DNA from: Bradyrhizobium canariense
GTDB lineage: Bacteria; Pseudomonadota; Alphaproteobacteria; Rhizobiales; Xanthobacteraceae
DNA: 64,000 nt
Direction: 5' to 3'
Assembly: GCF_019402665.1 (NCBI RefSeq)
Contig: NZ_VSST01000086.1
Location: 104,264 to 168,263 of the forward strand
The position numbers and the translations under genes are program-made. Of the stretch, positions 43,790 to 52,650 are shown in pieces. The first letter of the stretch is position 1, and each line of letters begins with the position of its first letter. Below the pieces are notes generated by a model. It was not told the DNA's origin, searched no databases, and was given only the letters and a program-made list of their open reading frames with translations.

Positions 43790-43863
43790 CCCGCCACAGA
43801 CATTCCATCTTATCGCACCGCCACGCGGCTCGGTAAGCTCCCGCAACGATCTGGAAGCCAGCG

Positions 43864-44628
43864 ATGCCTTTTTCGGATTACAAGACAGCACTCGTGACAG
43901 GCGCCTCGTCCGGCATCGGTGCTGCCGTGGTCGAGCGCCTGCGGCGCGAGAATCTCGAAGTCCACGCGCTGGCGCGCAGTGCGAAGGCGCTCGGAGAATT
44001 GTCCGAACGAACCGGCTGCATCGCCCATGCGCTTGATGTGACGGACCTCAAGAGCGTGACCAGGCTCACACAAGAGGTCGCGTTCGACGTCCTCGTCAAC
44101 AATGCAGGCGTCGATCGGCCCAACCCGTTGCTGAAGGCAGAAGCCGAGGACATCGATCTTCTCATCGACGTCAATTTGCGCGCCGTGCTGCATCTGTGCC
44201 GCCTGGTCGTGCCGGGAATGGTCGCGCGCGATCGGGGCCACGTGATCAATATCAGCTCGATCGCTGGCGCCTACAATTTCGGCGGAAACTCCACCTATCA
44301 TGCGACCAAGGCCGCCGTCAGCATGTTGTCGCGCCAATTGCGCATCGATGCCTTCGGCCGGCGGGTGCGCGTGACCGAGATCTGTCCGGGCCGTATCGCC
44401 ACGGACATTTTCGCGCACGTCCATGGCGCCTCGGCAAACACCTACGAACGGTTCATCGAAGGATATGAGCTGCCACAAGCCTCTGATGTCGCCGATACGA
44501 TCGCTTTTGCGATTGCCGCCCCGGTAGCCGTCAATATCGGCCATATCGAGATCACACCGACGCTCCAGGTACCCGGCGGACTTTCGACCGCGAAGCCGGC
44601 CGCGCCCGCCGCTGACCCAACTTCTTGA
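43864..44628 (+). CDS. SDR-family NAD(P)-dependent oxidoreductase
   Basis: A 254-residue classical SDR with TGASSGIG (residues 12-19), LVNNAG near 78, a serine in ISSIAG and catalytic Tyr/Lys in STYHATK near 140-146. The arginine after the second strand (ALARSAK) points to NADP. It resembles YdfG-type serine/3-hydroxy acid dehydrogenases. It stands behind a LysR box and seven bases before the first permease gene, so it is co-expressed with the importer and may act on the imported amino or hydroxy acid. Confidence 0.9.
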   Translation: MPFSDYKTALVTGASSGIGAAVVERLRRENLEVHALARSAKALGELSERTGCIAHALDVTDLKSVTRLTQEVAFDVLVNNAGVDRPNPLLKAEAEDIDLLIDVNLRAVLHLCRLVVPGMVARDRGHVINISSIAGAYNFGGNSTYHATKAAVSMLSRQLRIDAFGRRVRVTEICPGRIATDIFAHVHGASANTYERFIEGYELPQASDVADTIAFAIAAPVAVNIGHIEITPTLQVPGGLSTAKPAAPAADPTS

Positions 44629-44635
44629 GCAGACG

Positions 44636-45337
44636 ATGCAGGGTTTCGACGTCAGCGCAATCCTGCTCAATCCCCAACTGGCCGGGATGCTGGTCGACGG
44701 CTTTTGGGTCACGCTTATCATCGCGGTAGGGTCCTGGATCCTTGCGATGAGCCTCGGCATCCTGTTGCTCGTGATCCGGCTGATGCCAGGCCGCATCGCA
44801 GAGCGCGCCGTCCGCGTCTACGTCTCCTACCACAGCAATGTGCCGACCCTCGTCCAACTGATGATCTGGTACTTCGGCATCTTCAGCCTGCTGCCGTCCG
44901 CCTTCCAGAACTGGCTCAGCGAGCACTACGCCGAGGCCACATTCGCTATCATCGGCCTCGGCCTCTGCCAGGCGGCTTATTTCAGCGAAGATCTTCGTTC
45001 GGGCTTGCGGTCGGTCGTGGCCGGACAGGAGGAAGCCGCGCGCGCTCTCGGGCACAGCTACATCGGTACCATGCGCTATGTGCTGTTGCCACAGGCGTTC
45101 TCCAACGCCCTTCCCGCACTGGTCAACCATACCGTGTCGCTGTTCAAGAACAGCACACTGGCCCTAGCCATCGGCGCGGCCGAACTCACGCATGCGGTCA
45201 AGGAGGTGGAGAACCAGAGCTTCCGCACCTTCGAGGCGTTCCTGATTGCGACCGTCGTCTATCTCGCCTGTTCGCTCATTTTGATGGGAATCGGCGCGTG
45301 GCTCGGCCAGCGCGCCAAAGCGGTCGGAGCACGCTGA
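44636..45337 (+). CDS. Polar amino acid ABC transporter permease 1
   Basis: A 233-residue inner-membrane permease of the HisM/GltJ family with about five membrane segments. The coupling motif reads SGLRSVVAGQEEAARALGHS near residues 120-140. It forms a heterodimer with the next gene product. It starts seven bases after the SDR stop and ends three bases before the second permease. Confidence 0.93.
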   Translation: MQGFDVSAILLNPQLAGMLVDGFWVTLIIAVGSWILAMSLGILLLVIRLMPGRIAERAVRVYVSYHSNVPTLVQLMIWYFGIFSLLPSAFQNWLSEHYAEATFAIIGLGLCQAAYFSEDLRSGLRSVVAGQEEAARALGHSYIGTMRYVLLPQAFSNALPALVNHTVSLFKNSTLALAIGAAELTHAVKEVENQSFRTFEAFLIATVVYLACSLILMGIGAWLGQRAKAVGAR

Positions 45338-45340
45338 GCG

Positions 45341-46102
45341 ATGCTGAGCGAGGTTTACCATATCATCCAGGACGATTGGCCGCTTCTGCTGATCGGACAA
45401 TATCCCAACGGACCGCTGGGCGGCATCGCGGCGACGCTGCTGCTCTCGGTGCTCGGCATCTCGCTGGCATTCCCGCTCGGCGTTCTGGTCGCCCTGGCGC
45501 GGATTTCGCCCTGGCTCCTGTTGCGCGCGCCAGCAACGGCGCTGGTCTACACGATGCGTGGCGTGCCGCTGCTCGTGATCATATTCTGGGGGTACTTTCT
45601 CGTTCCGCTGTTGATCGGGCGGGTCGTTCCGGGCTTTGTCACGATGGTTTGCGCCCTTGTGATTTACGAGGCCGCATTCCTGAGCGAAATCGTGCGCGCC
45701 GGGATCCAGGCGCTGCCCTCGGGACAAACCGACGCCGCCAGAGCACTCGGCCATAGCCACCTCGGCGCGATGCGATACGTCGTCCTGCCGCAAGCGCTCT
45801 ACAACATGATGCCGAGCATACTCAGCCAATTTGTTTCCACGATCAAAGACACGACATTGGGTTATGTCATCAACGTTCCGGAACTCACATTCGCTGCGAA
45901 CCAGATCAACAACCGCCTGCTCACCAAGCCGTTCGAGGTCTTCTTCCTGCTCGCGGTCATTTACTACGTCGTCTGCTGGAGCCTCACGCAGCTGGCAAAC
46001 TGGCTTGAGCGGCGGATCGCTGCGAAACGAGCCGGCAGCGGAGGCGCCTACAGAAAGGATTTGGCGGTGCAGGACGGCCAACCTCTGCCAGCGGAGCTAT
46101 GA
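45341..46102 (+). CDS. Polar amino acid ABC transporter permease 2
   Basis: A 253-residue HisM/GltK-family permease. The coupling motif is AGIQALPSGQTDAARALGHS near 125-145, followed by the conserved LPQALYNMMPSILSQF. The C-terminus is basic and polar. It is the second membrane half of the importer; the ATPase gene follows 34 bases later. Confidence 0.93.
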   Translation: MLSEVYHIIQDDWPLLLIGQYPNGPLGGIAATLLLSVLGISLAFPLGVLVALARISPWLLLRAPATALVYTMRGVPLLVIIFWGYFLVPLLIGRVVPGFVTMVCALVIYEAAFLSEIVRAGIQALPSGQTDAARALGHSHLGAMRYVVLPQALYNMMPSILSQFVSTIKDTTLGYVINVPELTFAANQINNRLLTKPFEVFFLLAVIYYVVCWSLTQLANWLERRIAAKRAGSGGAYRKDLAVQDGQPLPAEL

Positions 46103-46136
46103 ACATGTTCGACGCAGCAGTTCGGGAGAACCGCAC

Positions 46137-46871
46137 ATGATCGAATTCTCGCACGTCAACAAGCGATACGGTGAATACCACGCTTTGGTCGACATCAATG
46201 CGCAGGTTCGCAAGGGTGAGGTCGTCGTCGTATGCGGACCGTCGGGATCGGGGAAGTCTACCCTCATCCGCACGGTCAATCGCCTGGAGGAGATCCAATC
46301 TGGAACGCTGACGTTCGACGGCCAGAATGTTCATGCCAAGATGAGCAGCAAAGAACTAAATCGGATCCGAAGCCGCATCGGGTTTGTCTTCCAGAGCTTC
46401 AACCTGTTTCCGCATATGTCGGCGCTCGAGAACGTCATGTTCTCGCCTATCCGCCTCCGCGGCCTCAGGCCTGCCGACGCGCATGACAAGGCCATGCTTC
46501 TCCTTGATCGCGTCGGGCTGGTCAACAAGTCGCGATCCTATCCGGCACAACTTTCCGGGGGACAGCAACAGCGCGTCGCAATTGCGCGTGCACTCGCAAT
46601 GGAGCCCCCGGCGATGCTGTTCGACGAGCCGACAAGCGCCCTCGACCCCGAAATGGTCGGCGAAGTCCTTGCGGTCATGCGCAGCCTGGCGAGCGAAGGA
46701 ATGACGATGATGTGCGTCACGCACGAAATGGCATTTGCACGCGAGGTCGCCGACCGCGTCTGGTTTATGGATGCGGGGAGCATCCTGAGCATGGCCGAGC
46801 CGAATAGTTTCTTCGGCAATCCAGAACATCCTCGCGCGCAACGCTTTCTTGCCGACCTTCGCGCGCGATAA
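46137..46871 (+). CDS. Polar amino acid ABC transporter ATP-binding protein
   Basis: A 244-residue HisP/GlnQ-type ATPase: Walker A GPSGSGKST near 35, Q-loop FQSFNLFPHM, signature LSGGQQQRVAIARAL, Walker B AMLFDEPTSALDPE and switch VTHEMAFARE. The ATG at 46137 has GGGAGAA upstream and matches the family start MIEF. It energises the two permeases before it. Confidence 0.95.
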   Translation: MIEFSHVNKRYGEYHALVDINAQVRKGEVVVVCGPSGSGKSTLIRTVNRLEEIQSGTLTFDGQNVHAKMSSKELNRIRSRIGFVFQSFNLFPHMSALENVMFSPIRLRGLRPADAHDKAMLLLDRVGLVNKSRSYPAQLSGGQQQRVAIARALAMEPPAMLFDEPTSALDPEMVGEVLAVMRSLASEGMTMMCVTHEMAFAREVADRVWFMDAGSILSMAEPNSFFGNPEHPRAQRFLADLRAR

Positions 46872-46903
46872 GCCGCTATCATCCGTCGACCAGGAGTCCG
46901 ATC

Positions 46904-47746
46904 ATGTCAGCCAGAAGCTTCGCAAGTCATTTCGTTCTTGTTGTTGCCAGCCTCTCGACAATCTTCGCCGCCCGTGCCGACCAATTACAGGACATTATTC
47001 AGCGCAAGGAGTTGCGTTGCGGAACATTTGCTGACGTGCCTCCGTTCGCCGCGCCGGATTCCAAGACCCGAGAGATGGTTGGCTTCGATGTCGACTTATG
47101 CGGCGCGATTGCGAAGTCTCTCGGCGTCGTCGCCAAGATCACGCCGTTGTCGGTCGATGCGCGCGTGCCTGAGGTGAAATTGGGGCACGTGGACATCACC
47201 GTTGCCAACCTTGCATATACCCTTAGCCGCGCAGAACAGATCCAGTTCAGCGATCCCTATTACATCGCGAAGGAAATGCTGGCCGTCAAAGCCAGCGACC
47301 CCGGCACCAAGAAGGCAGACTTCACGGGCAAGCGGCTTTCGTCGACCAAGGGATCGACTTCCGAGTTGTCGATCAAGCTCAACGGCTCTGATCCTCTCAC
47401 TTTCCAGGATACCGGCTCGGCTTTCATGGCGGTTCAGCAGAACAAGGCGGTCGGAATGGTCGCCAACACGATGACGATAACCAAGCTAGTCAACGAGTCC
47501 AAGAACGCGAACGCCCAGCTGAAAATGATCGACGAACCCATGATCCTTCAGCCGATCGGCATCGGCATGAAAAAGGGCGAGCCGGCCCTTCTCGCAAAGG
47601 TCAACGAATCCCTCGCGGCACTCGACAAGAGCGGCGAGATCAATCAGATCTGGGAAAAATGGCTCGGCGCCGCCACGGAATACAAGATGGTACGCACCGA
47701 CAAGGTCGCGCCGCTTGGCGAGCTGAAATTCACGCCCATTCCCTAG
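46904..47746 (+). CDS. Polar amino acid ABC transporter substrate-binding protein
   Basis: A 280-residue periplasmic receptor (family 3). A signal peptide ends near residue 26 (FAARADQ), and the mature protein carries the hallmark ELRCGTFADVPPFAAPD and GFDVDLCGAIAKSLGV, with a late FQDTGSAFMAVQQNKAVGMV. Glutamate/cystine-type receptors are the closest style. It ends the importer operon, and a hairpin lies eight bases after its stop. Confidence 0.93.
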   Translation: MSARSFASHFVLVVASLSTIFAARADQLQDIIQRKELRCGTFADVPPFAAPDSKTREMVGFDVDLCGAIAKSLGVVAKITPLSVDARVPEVKLGHVDITVANLAYTLSRAEQIQFSDPYYIAKEMLAVKASDPGTKKADFTGKRLSSTKGSTSELSIKLNGSDPLTFQDTGSAFMAVQQNKAVGMVANTMTITKLVNESKNANAQLKMIDEPMILQPIGIGMKKGEPALLAKVNESLAALDKSGEINQIWEKWLGAATEYKMVRTDKVAPLGELKFTPIP

Positions 47747-47753
47747 AGTGTTC

Positions 47754-47785
47754 AGGGCGAACTGGACTTGTCGACAGCTCGCCCT
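47754..47785 (+). terminator. Hairpin after the importer operon
   Basis: AGGGCGA and TCGCCCT form a 7-bp stem, extended by CTG/CAG after a mismatch. It lies eight bases behind the last gene. There is no T-run after it, so it may protect the transcript end or act with Rho rather than as a classical terminator. Confidence 0.45.
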
Positions 47786-47850
47786 CTCCTCGGATCGACG
47801 CAACTCTGCCGCTTCTGGCTGATGAGGGCGACGGCTGCATGCGGCAACGT

Positions 47851-47910
47851 CTAGAGACTGGTGGTGATCCCGCCATCGACATAGAGCTTGTAGCCGTTGA
47901 CGAAGGACGA
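47851..47910 (-). pseudogene. SDR 3' fragment
   Basis: Nineteen codons of a short-chain dehydrogenase end: SFVNGYKLYVDGGITTSL then a stop. Just upstream (47911-47926) the other frame reads SGKAVV, as in SDR N-termini, so an internal deletion may have joined the two ends of one gene. Confidence 0.55.
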
Positions 47911-48103
47911 CGGCCTTGCCGGACAGGCACGGCCGCTCCGACCAACCCGTCAATATTTCGCAATTGACCGGTGTCCGCTATTCGGGCCAGCTCGAGTCGG
48001 TGGTCCGCTACATTGCAATGCTCACTATTTCGGAATTTTCTCTTCGAAGGGGCGCCCCCGGAGCAGTTCCATCGATCTCTCCGCTCTCAAATTGTCGGAC
48101 CGA

Positions 48104-49375
48104 TCAGGCAAATCGCGATATGGCGAACGGCCGGACATTGATGCCGCCATCCCTGCCCGCAATGAGATCGGCCACGATCCGGCCTGTGATCGGGCCCGAT
48201 GCTAGGCCGACATGTCCGTGGCCGAACGCGTGGACGATATCCGGTGAGGCCGAGGCTACGCCGATGACGGGACGTCCGTCCGGCGTCGAAGGCCGATGCC
48301 CCATCCAGCGATCAACCGTCAGGCCCGCGCGTGCTCCAAGACCGGGGTAGGTCGTCAGCGCATGCCGAACAAGAATCTCAACGCGGGCCCAGTCCGGCTC
48401 GGCGCCGACGTGCGCGAGCTCAACCTGTCCGGAGAGCCGCAAACCGGCGGGCGTCGGCGTGTTGGCCATTCTTCCATCGCTCGGCATAATCGGAATCCGC
48501 GGGCCCGCGGCGGGAGATGCAATGACGCCGTGATAGCCGCGCTCGCTCGCGAGCAAAACTCGATCACCCGCGGCCTCGGTCAGCGCCTTGGACCAGATCC
48601 CCGCGCAGATCACCGCGCGATCGCAACCGATCCAGCCTTGGTCGGTCGTCACCGCTTCAAGACGACCATTCCTCACGGCAAAGCTCGTCGCGCGCGCCTG
48701 ACGAAGGACAGCGCCTCGCATGCGCGCAGCGTCCACGATCGCCGCCACATAGGCGCCCGGGTCGGTACAATAGGCGCCCTCCTCGACGAAAGCACCGAAG
48801 CGATAGGCGGGGCTCAAATCCGGCTCACGGCGACGCAGCTCGCCAGCGTCGAGCTCGACCCATCGCAGCCCGTTCTCCTTGCGAAGCCGCCAAGCGAGCG
48901 CGTCATCACCGAAAGCCTCCCGATCAGGATAGGCATAGAGCAGACCCGTGCGGCGGATGTAGTCCGGCTTGCCTATTTCATTCGACAGGACAACATGGCG
49001 CTGCGGACTGTCGCGCAGGATCGACGCGAGCAGGCGTGCCGTGTGCTCGACCTTCTCGACGGTCCATCCTGCCGCGAGGAAGCGCAGCAACCACGGAGCC
49101 ATTGTGGGTAAGGCCGTCCAGCGAAGGACAAGCGGCCCGTTGGCGTCGAGCAAATAGCCAGGCAACTTGCGCCACAGGCCGGGCATCGACATCGGTATGA
49201 TCGAGGCGGGGCTGATCCAGGCTCCGTTGCCATAGCTTGCCGCCTGCCGCCCGCCCGGCTCTTCCGGCTCGATCAGCGTGACGTCGTGTCCGTCCTTGAT
49301 CAGCTCCCACGCCGTCGCAGCGCCGACGATGCCGGCGCCGATCACCGCGATGCGCAACGTCTTGTCATGTTCCAT
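48104..49375 (-). CDS. FAD-dependent amino acid oxidoreductase (DadA-like)
   Basis: A 423-residue flavoprotein of the DAO family. The FAD-binding motif GAGIVGAATAWEL lies at residues 13-25, the second flavin contact GRQAASYGNGAWISP near 42-56, and the C-terminal HAFGHGHVGLASGP near 388. D-amino acid dehydrogenases (DadA) are the nearest style; sarcosine- or proline-type oxidases remain possible. It is the last gene of a leftward operon containing an amino acid importer and a racemase, which supports a role in D-amino acid use. Confidence 0.85.
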   Translation of the reverse strand: MEHDKTLRIAVIGAGIVGAATAWELIKDGHDVTLIEPEEPGGRQAASYGNGAWISPASIIPMSMPGLWRKLPGYLLDANGPLVLRWTALPTMAPWLLRFLAAGWTVEKVEHTARLLASILRDSPQRHVVLSNEIGKPDYIRRTGLLYAYPDREAFGDDALAWRLRKENGLRWVELDAGELRRREPDLSPAYRFGAFVEEGAYCTDPGAYVAAIVDAARMRGAVLRQARATSFAVRNGRLEAVTTDQGWIGCDRAVICAGIWSKALTEAAGDRVLLASERGYHGVIASPAAGPRIPIMPSDGRMANTPTPAGLRLSGQVELAHVGAEPDWARVEILVRHALTTYPGLGARAGLTVDRWMGHRPSTPDGRPVIGVASASPDIVHAFGHGHVGLASGPITGRIVADLIAGRDGGINVRPFAISRFA

Positions 49376-49404
49376 TCAAAGACCCAGTCCCAGCCGTCAG
49401 CCGG

Positions 49405-50223
49405 TCATCCGTTAGCGGCAGCCGCCGGGAGGCCGCTGCTATGGAAGTGACTGAGGAAAGACCGCGTCGCAGGCTGGCGCGGCGTATCGATGACCTGTCG
49501 CGCCGGTCCCTCCTCCACGACGATGCCGTCGCGCATGAAGACAACGGTGTCGGCGACCTCACGCGCGAACGCCATTTCGTGGGTCACGAGCACCATGGTC
49601 ATTCCGTCGGCCGCGAGCTGGCGGACCACCGCCAAGACCTCTCCGACCAGTTCGGGGTCGAGCGCAGACGTCGCTTCGTCGAACAGCATCACTTGCGGCC
49701 TCATCGCCAACGCGCGCGCGATGGCCACGCGCTGCTTTTGGCCGCCCGACAGCTTGTCCGGAGCCACGTCCGCCTTGTCCCTCAATCCAACCTTGTCCAG
49801 CAATCCGAGTGCCGTATCGCGCGCCATCTCCGGCGGGATCTTCAGAACCGTGACTGGACCTTCCATCACGTTTTGAAGCGCGGACATGTGTGGGAAGAGG
49901 TTGAAATTCTGGAACACCATGCCGGTGCGCGCGCGGAATGCCGCCAGCTCTTTGTCGCGGGGCAATTTGTGCCCGTTCGTGAAGTCCATGGTGCTTTCGC
50001 CGACCCGGATGGCACCGCTTTCCGGGATCGTCAACAGATTGAGACATCGCAGCAGCGTGGACTTGCCCGATCCGCTGGGTCCGATGAGCGCGAGCACACC
50101 GCCGCGGGGTACGCGCAGCGATATGTCCTTCAGAACGCTGACGGGCCCGAAGGATTTTTTCACGTGAACCAGTTCGATCATCGCGTTGTCAGGCACAGAA
50201 CCATTCCCCTCTTTGATGGACAT
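49405..50223 (-). CDS. Polar amino acid ABC transporter ATP-binding protein
   Basis: A 272-residue HisP/GlnQ-type ATPase with Walker A GPSGSGKST, LSGGQKQRVAIARAL, Walker B VMLFDEATSALDPE and VTHEMAFARE. Compared with the one at 46137 it has an alanine in DEAT and a longer N-terminus; an in-frame ATG at 50181 (MIELVH) would be the usual family start. It follows the permease gene by nine bases and precedes the DadA-like gene by about 30. Confidence 0.93.
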   Translation of the reverse strand: MSIKEGNGSVPDNAMIELVHVKKSFGPVSVLKDISLRVPRGGVLALIGPSGSGKSTLLRCLNLLTIPESGAIRVGESTMDFTNGHKLPRDKELAAFRARTGMVFQNFNLFPHMSALQNVMEGPVTVLKIPPEMARDTALGLLDKVGLRDKADVAPDKLSGGQKQRVAIARALAMRPQVMLFDEATSALDPELVGEVLAVVRQLAADGMTMVLVTHEMAFAREVADTVVFMRDGIVVEEGPARQVIDTPRQPATRSFLSHFHSSGLPAAAANG

Positions 50224-50232
50224 CGCCGGGCT

Positions 50233-50892
50233 TCACCGCGCGAGCCGCGTTTCGAGCATGCGGGCGACACGAGTCATCGGGAACAGTATGATGAAGTAGA
50301 TGACCGCAATCATCGTGTAGGTTTCCAGTGGTCGGTAGGTCGCAGACGTGATGAGTTGCCCCTGGTAAAGCAGATCCGGCACCGCCAGAACCGAGAGAAG
50401 CGAGGTGTTCTTCAGCTGAAGGACGGCCTGGTTGACCAGCGGCGGAATCATGCGCTTCAACGCCTGCGGCATCACGATGCGCTTCATCAGTTCGAAGCGG
50501 CGCATCCCCAGCGCGCGGCCGGCATCCCACTGTCCCGGATCGATCGACGCGATCCCGCCCCGAATGATCTCCGAATAGAAGGCTCCGGCGTAGAAGCTAA
50601 GAGCGATGAACGCCGCCACCGCAGGCGAGAGTTCGATCCCGATCAGGACCGGAAGCGCGTAGTAGATCCACACCAGTTGAACCAACACCGGCGTGCAGCG
50701 AAAAACCTCGACAAGCATCACAAGCGGCGCGGAGATAAACCTCACATTGGACAGGCTGGCGATCGCCACCACGCATCCGACCGCAAATCCGGTCACCGCG
50801 GTGGCGACCGTAAAGCTGATCGTATAGGCGGTGCCGACAGCGATGAGCCGGCTGTACTGTAGGAGAAAGCCGAAACTCCATTCGTAATGCAT
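50233..50892 (-). CDS. Polar amino acid ABC transporter permease
   Basis: A 219-residue HisM-family permease with the coupling motif GGIASIDPGQWDAGRALGMR near residues 115-135 and five predicted membrane segments. Only one permease gene is present in this operon, so it may act as a homodimer, unlike the paired permeases at 44636 and 45341. It begins five bases after the racemase stop. Confidence 0.92.
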   Translation of the reverse strand: MHYEWSFGFLLQYSRLIAVGTAYTISFTVATAVTGFAVGCVVAIASLSNVRFISAPLVMLVEVFRCTPVLVQLVWIYYALPVLIGIELSPAVAAFIALSFYAGAFYSEIIRGGIASIDPGQWDAGRALGMRRFELMKRIVMPQALKRMIPPLVNQAVLQLKNTSLLSVLAVPDLLYQGQLITSATYRPLETYTMIAVIYFIILFPMTRVARMLETRLAR

Positions 50893-50897
50893 CGCAC

Positions 50898-51632
50898 CTA
50901 TCCCATGTCAATCGATTGCGAATAGGCGGTCTGGGTCAACCCCGAATAGAACCAGCGCCCGAGCGTGATGATGTCGTAGACCGGCAGTCCGAATGCACGC
51001 GACACCTCATCCGAGAACGGCGGAAGATTGGTGCATTCGAAAATGACCGCGCCGATATCTGGATTTGCGGACAGCAGCGTGCGGACCGCGGCGTGCACGT
51101 CGCGTGCCACTCCGTTCCGGTCGTAAGGGCGACCACCCTCGATGTGCGCGCGCAGGCTGCCATTCACGGGCAGCCCGGCACGTGGCGTCTTCGGATCCGC
51201 GCCGACTTCTGTAAAATGCCGGTCCGTCAATGCCTTCGCATCGTAGGTGATGACGCCGGCACGGCGACCAGCCGAAAGGCAGTGCTCGACCATCGGCAGT
51301 TGCAACAGGCTTGACGTCGCCAACGGAAGCTTCATCCGTGCGGCGAGCTCGCGCTGGCGCGCCGCGAGAAATCCGCACGATGTCGTCAGACCGACGGCGC
51401 CCTCGGCATGCAACTCATCACCGGCAGCGACGAATGCGTCGATCAGATCCGCGTCGTCTCCATCCACGATCTTTCGCGCGGTCGCGCCCGCAACGGTCCT
51501 GAAGATGACGTCAAAGGGCCAACTCGCCGGATGGCCCACATCGCCCGGCGGGCGATCGATCGCCAGGTCGAGCATGATGACGCCCAGCGGAGGATTTCGC
51601 CCAGATTGCATCGATCCAATATCCCCCAACAC
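50898..51632 (-). CDS. Aspartate/glutamate racemase family protein
   Basis: A 244-residue protein of the cofactor-independent racemase superfamily. Two cysteines occupy the expected general acid/base places, in VGLTTSCGFLAARQ (near 84) and IFECTNLPPF (near 198). Hydantoin racemases and maleate isomerases share this fold. Its location between the binding-protein and permease genes of an amino acid importer, upstream of a DadA-like gene, suggests it interconverts the enantiomers of the imported amino acid. Confidence 0.85.
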   Translation of the reverse strand: MLGDIGSMQSGRNPPLGVIMLDLAIDRPPGDVGHPASWPFDVIFRTVAGATARKIVDGDDADLIDAFVAAGDELHAEGAVGLTTSCGFLAARQRELAARMKLPLATSSLLQLPMVEHCLSAGRRAGVITYDAKALTDRHFTEVGADPKTPRAGLPVNGSLRAHIEGGRPYDRNGVARDVHAAVRTLLSANPDIGAVIFECTNLPPFSDEVSRAFGLPVYDIITLGRWFYSGLTQTAYSQSIDMG

Positions 51633-51670
51633 GCTAATCTTCGGTTGACCCTAACCCAGCTGCCTTCCTG

Positions 51671-51709
51671 ATAAAAAACTGCCCGCGTCACACGAAGACG
51701 CGGGCAGTT
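51671..51709 (-). terminator. Intrinsic terminator after the binding-protein gene
   Basis: A perfect 12-bp stem, AACTGCCCGCGT with ACGCGGGCAGTT, and a nine-base loop. Read leftward it is followed directly by a run of T (complement of 51673-51678). It lies 13 bases after the stop of the binding-protein gene at 51722 and 39 bases before the racemase start, so it should reduce read-through into the permease and ATPase genes. Confidence 0.85.
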
Positions 51710-51721
51710 CGATCGATGGGG

Positions 51722-52579
51722 TCAAAACTGGAGACCGGGAGGAACATCCTGCTCGCCGATATTGACCAGCGAGAGGCTCGACAGGATCCACTCGCGCAAG
51801 GCGCCGAGGGAGCGGTTATATTCCAGCCAGTTGTCCACATAGGTCCGAAAGCGGGTATCGGCGTCCACGCGCACGCCGCAGCAAGTCGGCTGTGAGGCAA
51901 TCGGCGTCGGGATGATGACCTTGCCGACCTTCGCGTTCTTCTTGACCGTCACCAGCGAGAGCATCGCGACCTGGATCAGGCAATCCGCCCGCCCCGACTG
52001 CACCGCCAGCACGGCGTCGTCGGGAGTCTTGAGCGCAACCAGCGTCGCCTTGGGCAGGATTCGCCGCGCGTAGAGATCATGGGTGGAGCCGATATCCACA
52101 GCAACCCGCACTTCCGGCTTGTTGAGGTCTTCCCACGATTTCGGCTCAAAGCCCGACTTGGCGATGATCGTGAAGGTGTTGTTCAGGATCGGGCGGGTGA
52201 ACTCGAGGATCAAGGCGCGCGACGGCGTCGGGCTGAGGCCGAACATGATGTCGATCTTGTTGGCCTGGAGATCCAGAACCGAGTTGCCCCAGGTCGATTC
52301 GATGATCTCGACCTCGGCCTCCAGCGCCTTTGCGAGGTCTGTCGCCATGCTTACGCAAAAGCCCGACCATTGTCCGGTCGCAATATCCTTATGGTAATAG
52401 GGCTCGGTGCCGACAATCCCGGCAATGCGAAGTTTCTTGGTCCTGCGAATCTGCGCGAAAGTGCTCTCCGCCGGAGGTTGTGCCTGGGCAACGGCCTGGG
52501 ACACGGCGGAGCCGGCGGCGATTGCCGCAGCCGTAGCGCCAAGCCCAACCAGCGATCCGATTTCACGACGACTGACCAT
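51722..52579 (-). CDS. Amino acid ABC transporter substrate-binding protein
   Basis: A 285-residue periplasmic receptor (family 3). The N-terminus is a twin-arginine-like signal (SRREIGSLVGLGATAAAIAAG) with cleavage near AVAQAQ. The mature part has KLRIAGIVGTEPYYHKDIATG and GFCVSMATDLAKALEAEV. It belongs with the permease and ATPase downstream, but an intrinsic terminator separates them, as is usual to give excess receptor. Its upstream neighbour is the lysine-dehydrogenase-like gene. Confidence 0.92.
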   Translation of the reverse strand: MVSRREIGSLVGLGATAAAIAAGSAVSQAVAQAQPPAESTFAQIRRTKKLRIAGIVGTEPYYHKDIATGQWSGFCVSMATDLAKALEAEVEIIESTWGNSVLDLQANKIDIMFGLSPTPSRALILEFTRPILNNTFTIIAKSGFEPKSWEDLNKPEVRVAVDIGSTHDLYARRILPKATLVALKTPDDAVLAVQSGRADCLIQVAMLSLVTVKKNAKVGKVIIPTPIASQPTCCGVRVDADTRFRTYVDNWLEYNRSLGALREWILSSLSLVNIGEQDVPPGLQF

Positions 52580-52650
52580 ATCAAACTTCCCCTCTTGTTG
52601 AATTCCTCAAACCGTGATGCTGCGGAATTCTGCCCCCCGGCTCAAAGCAC

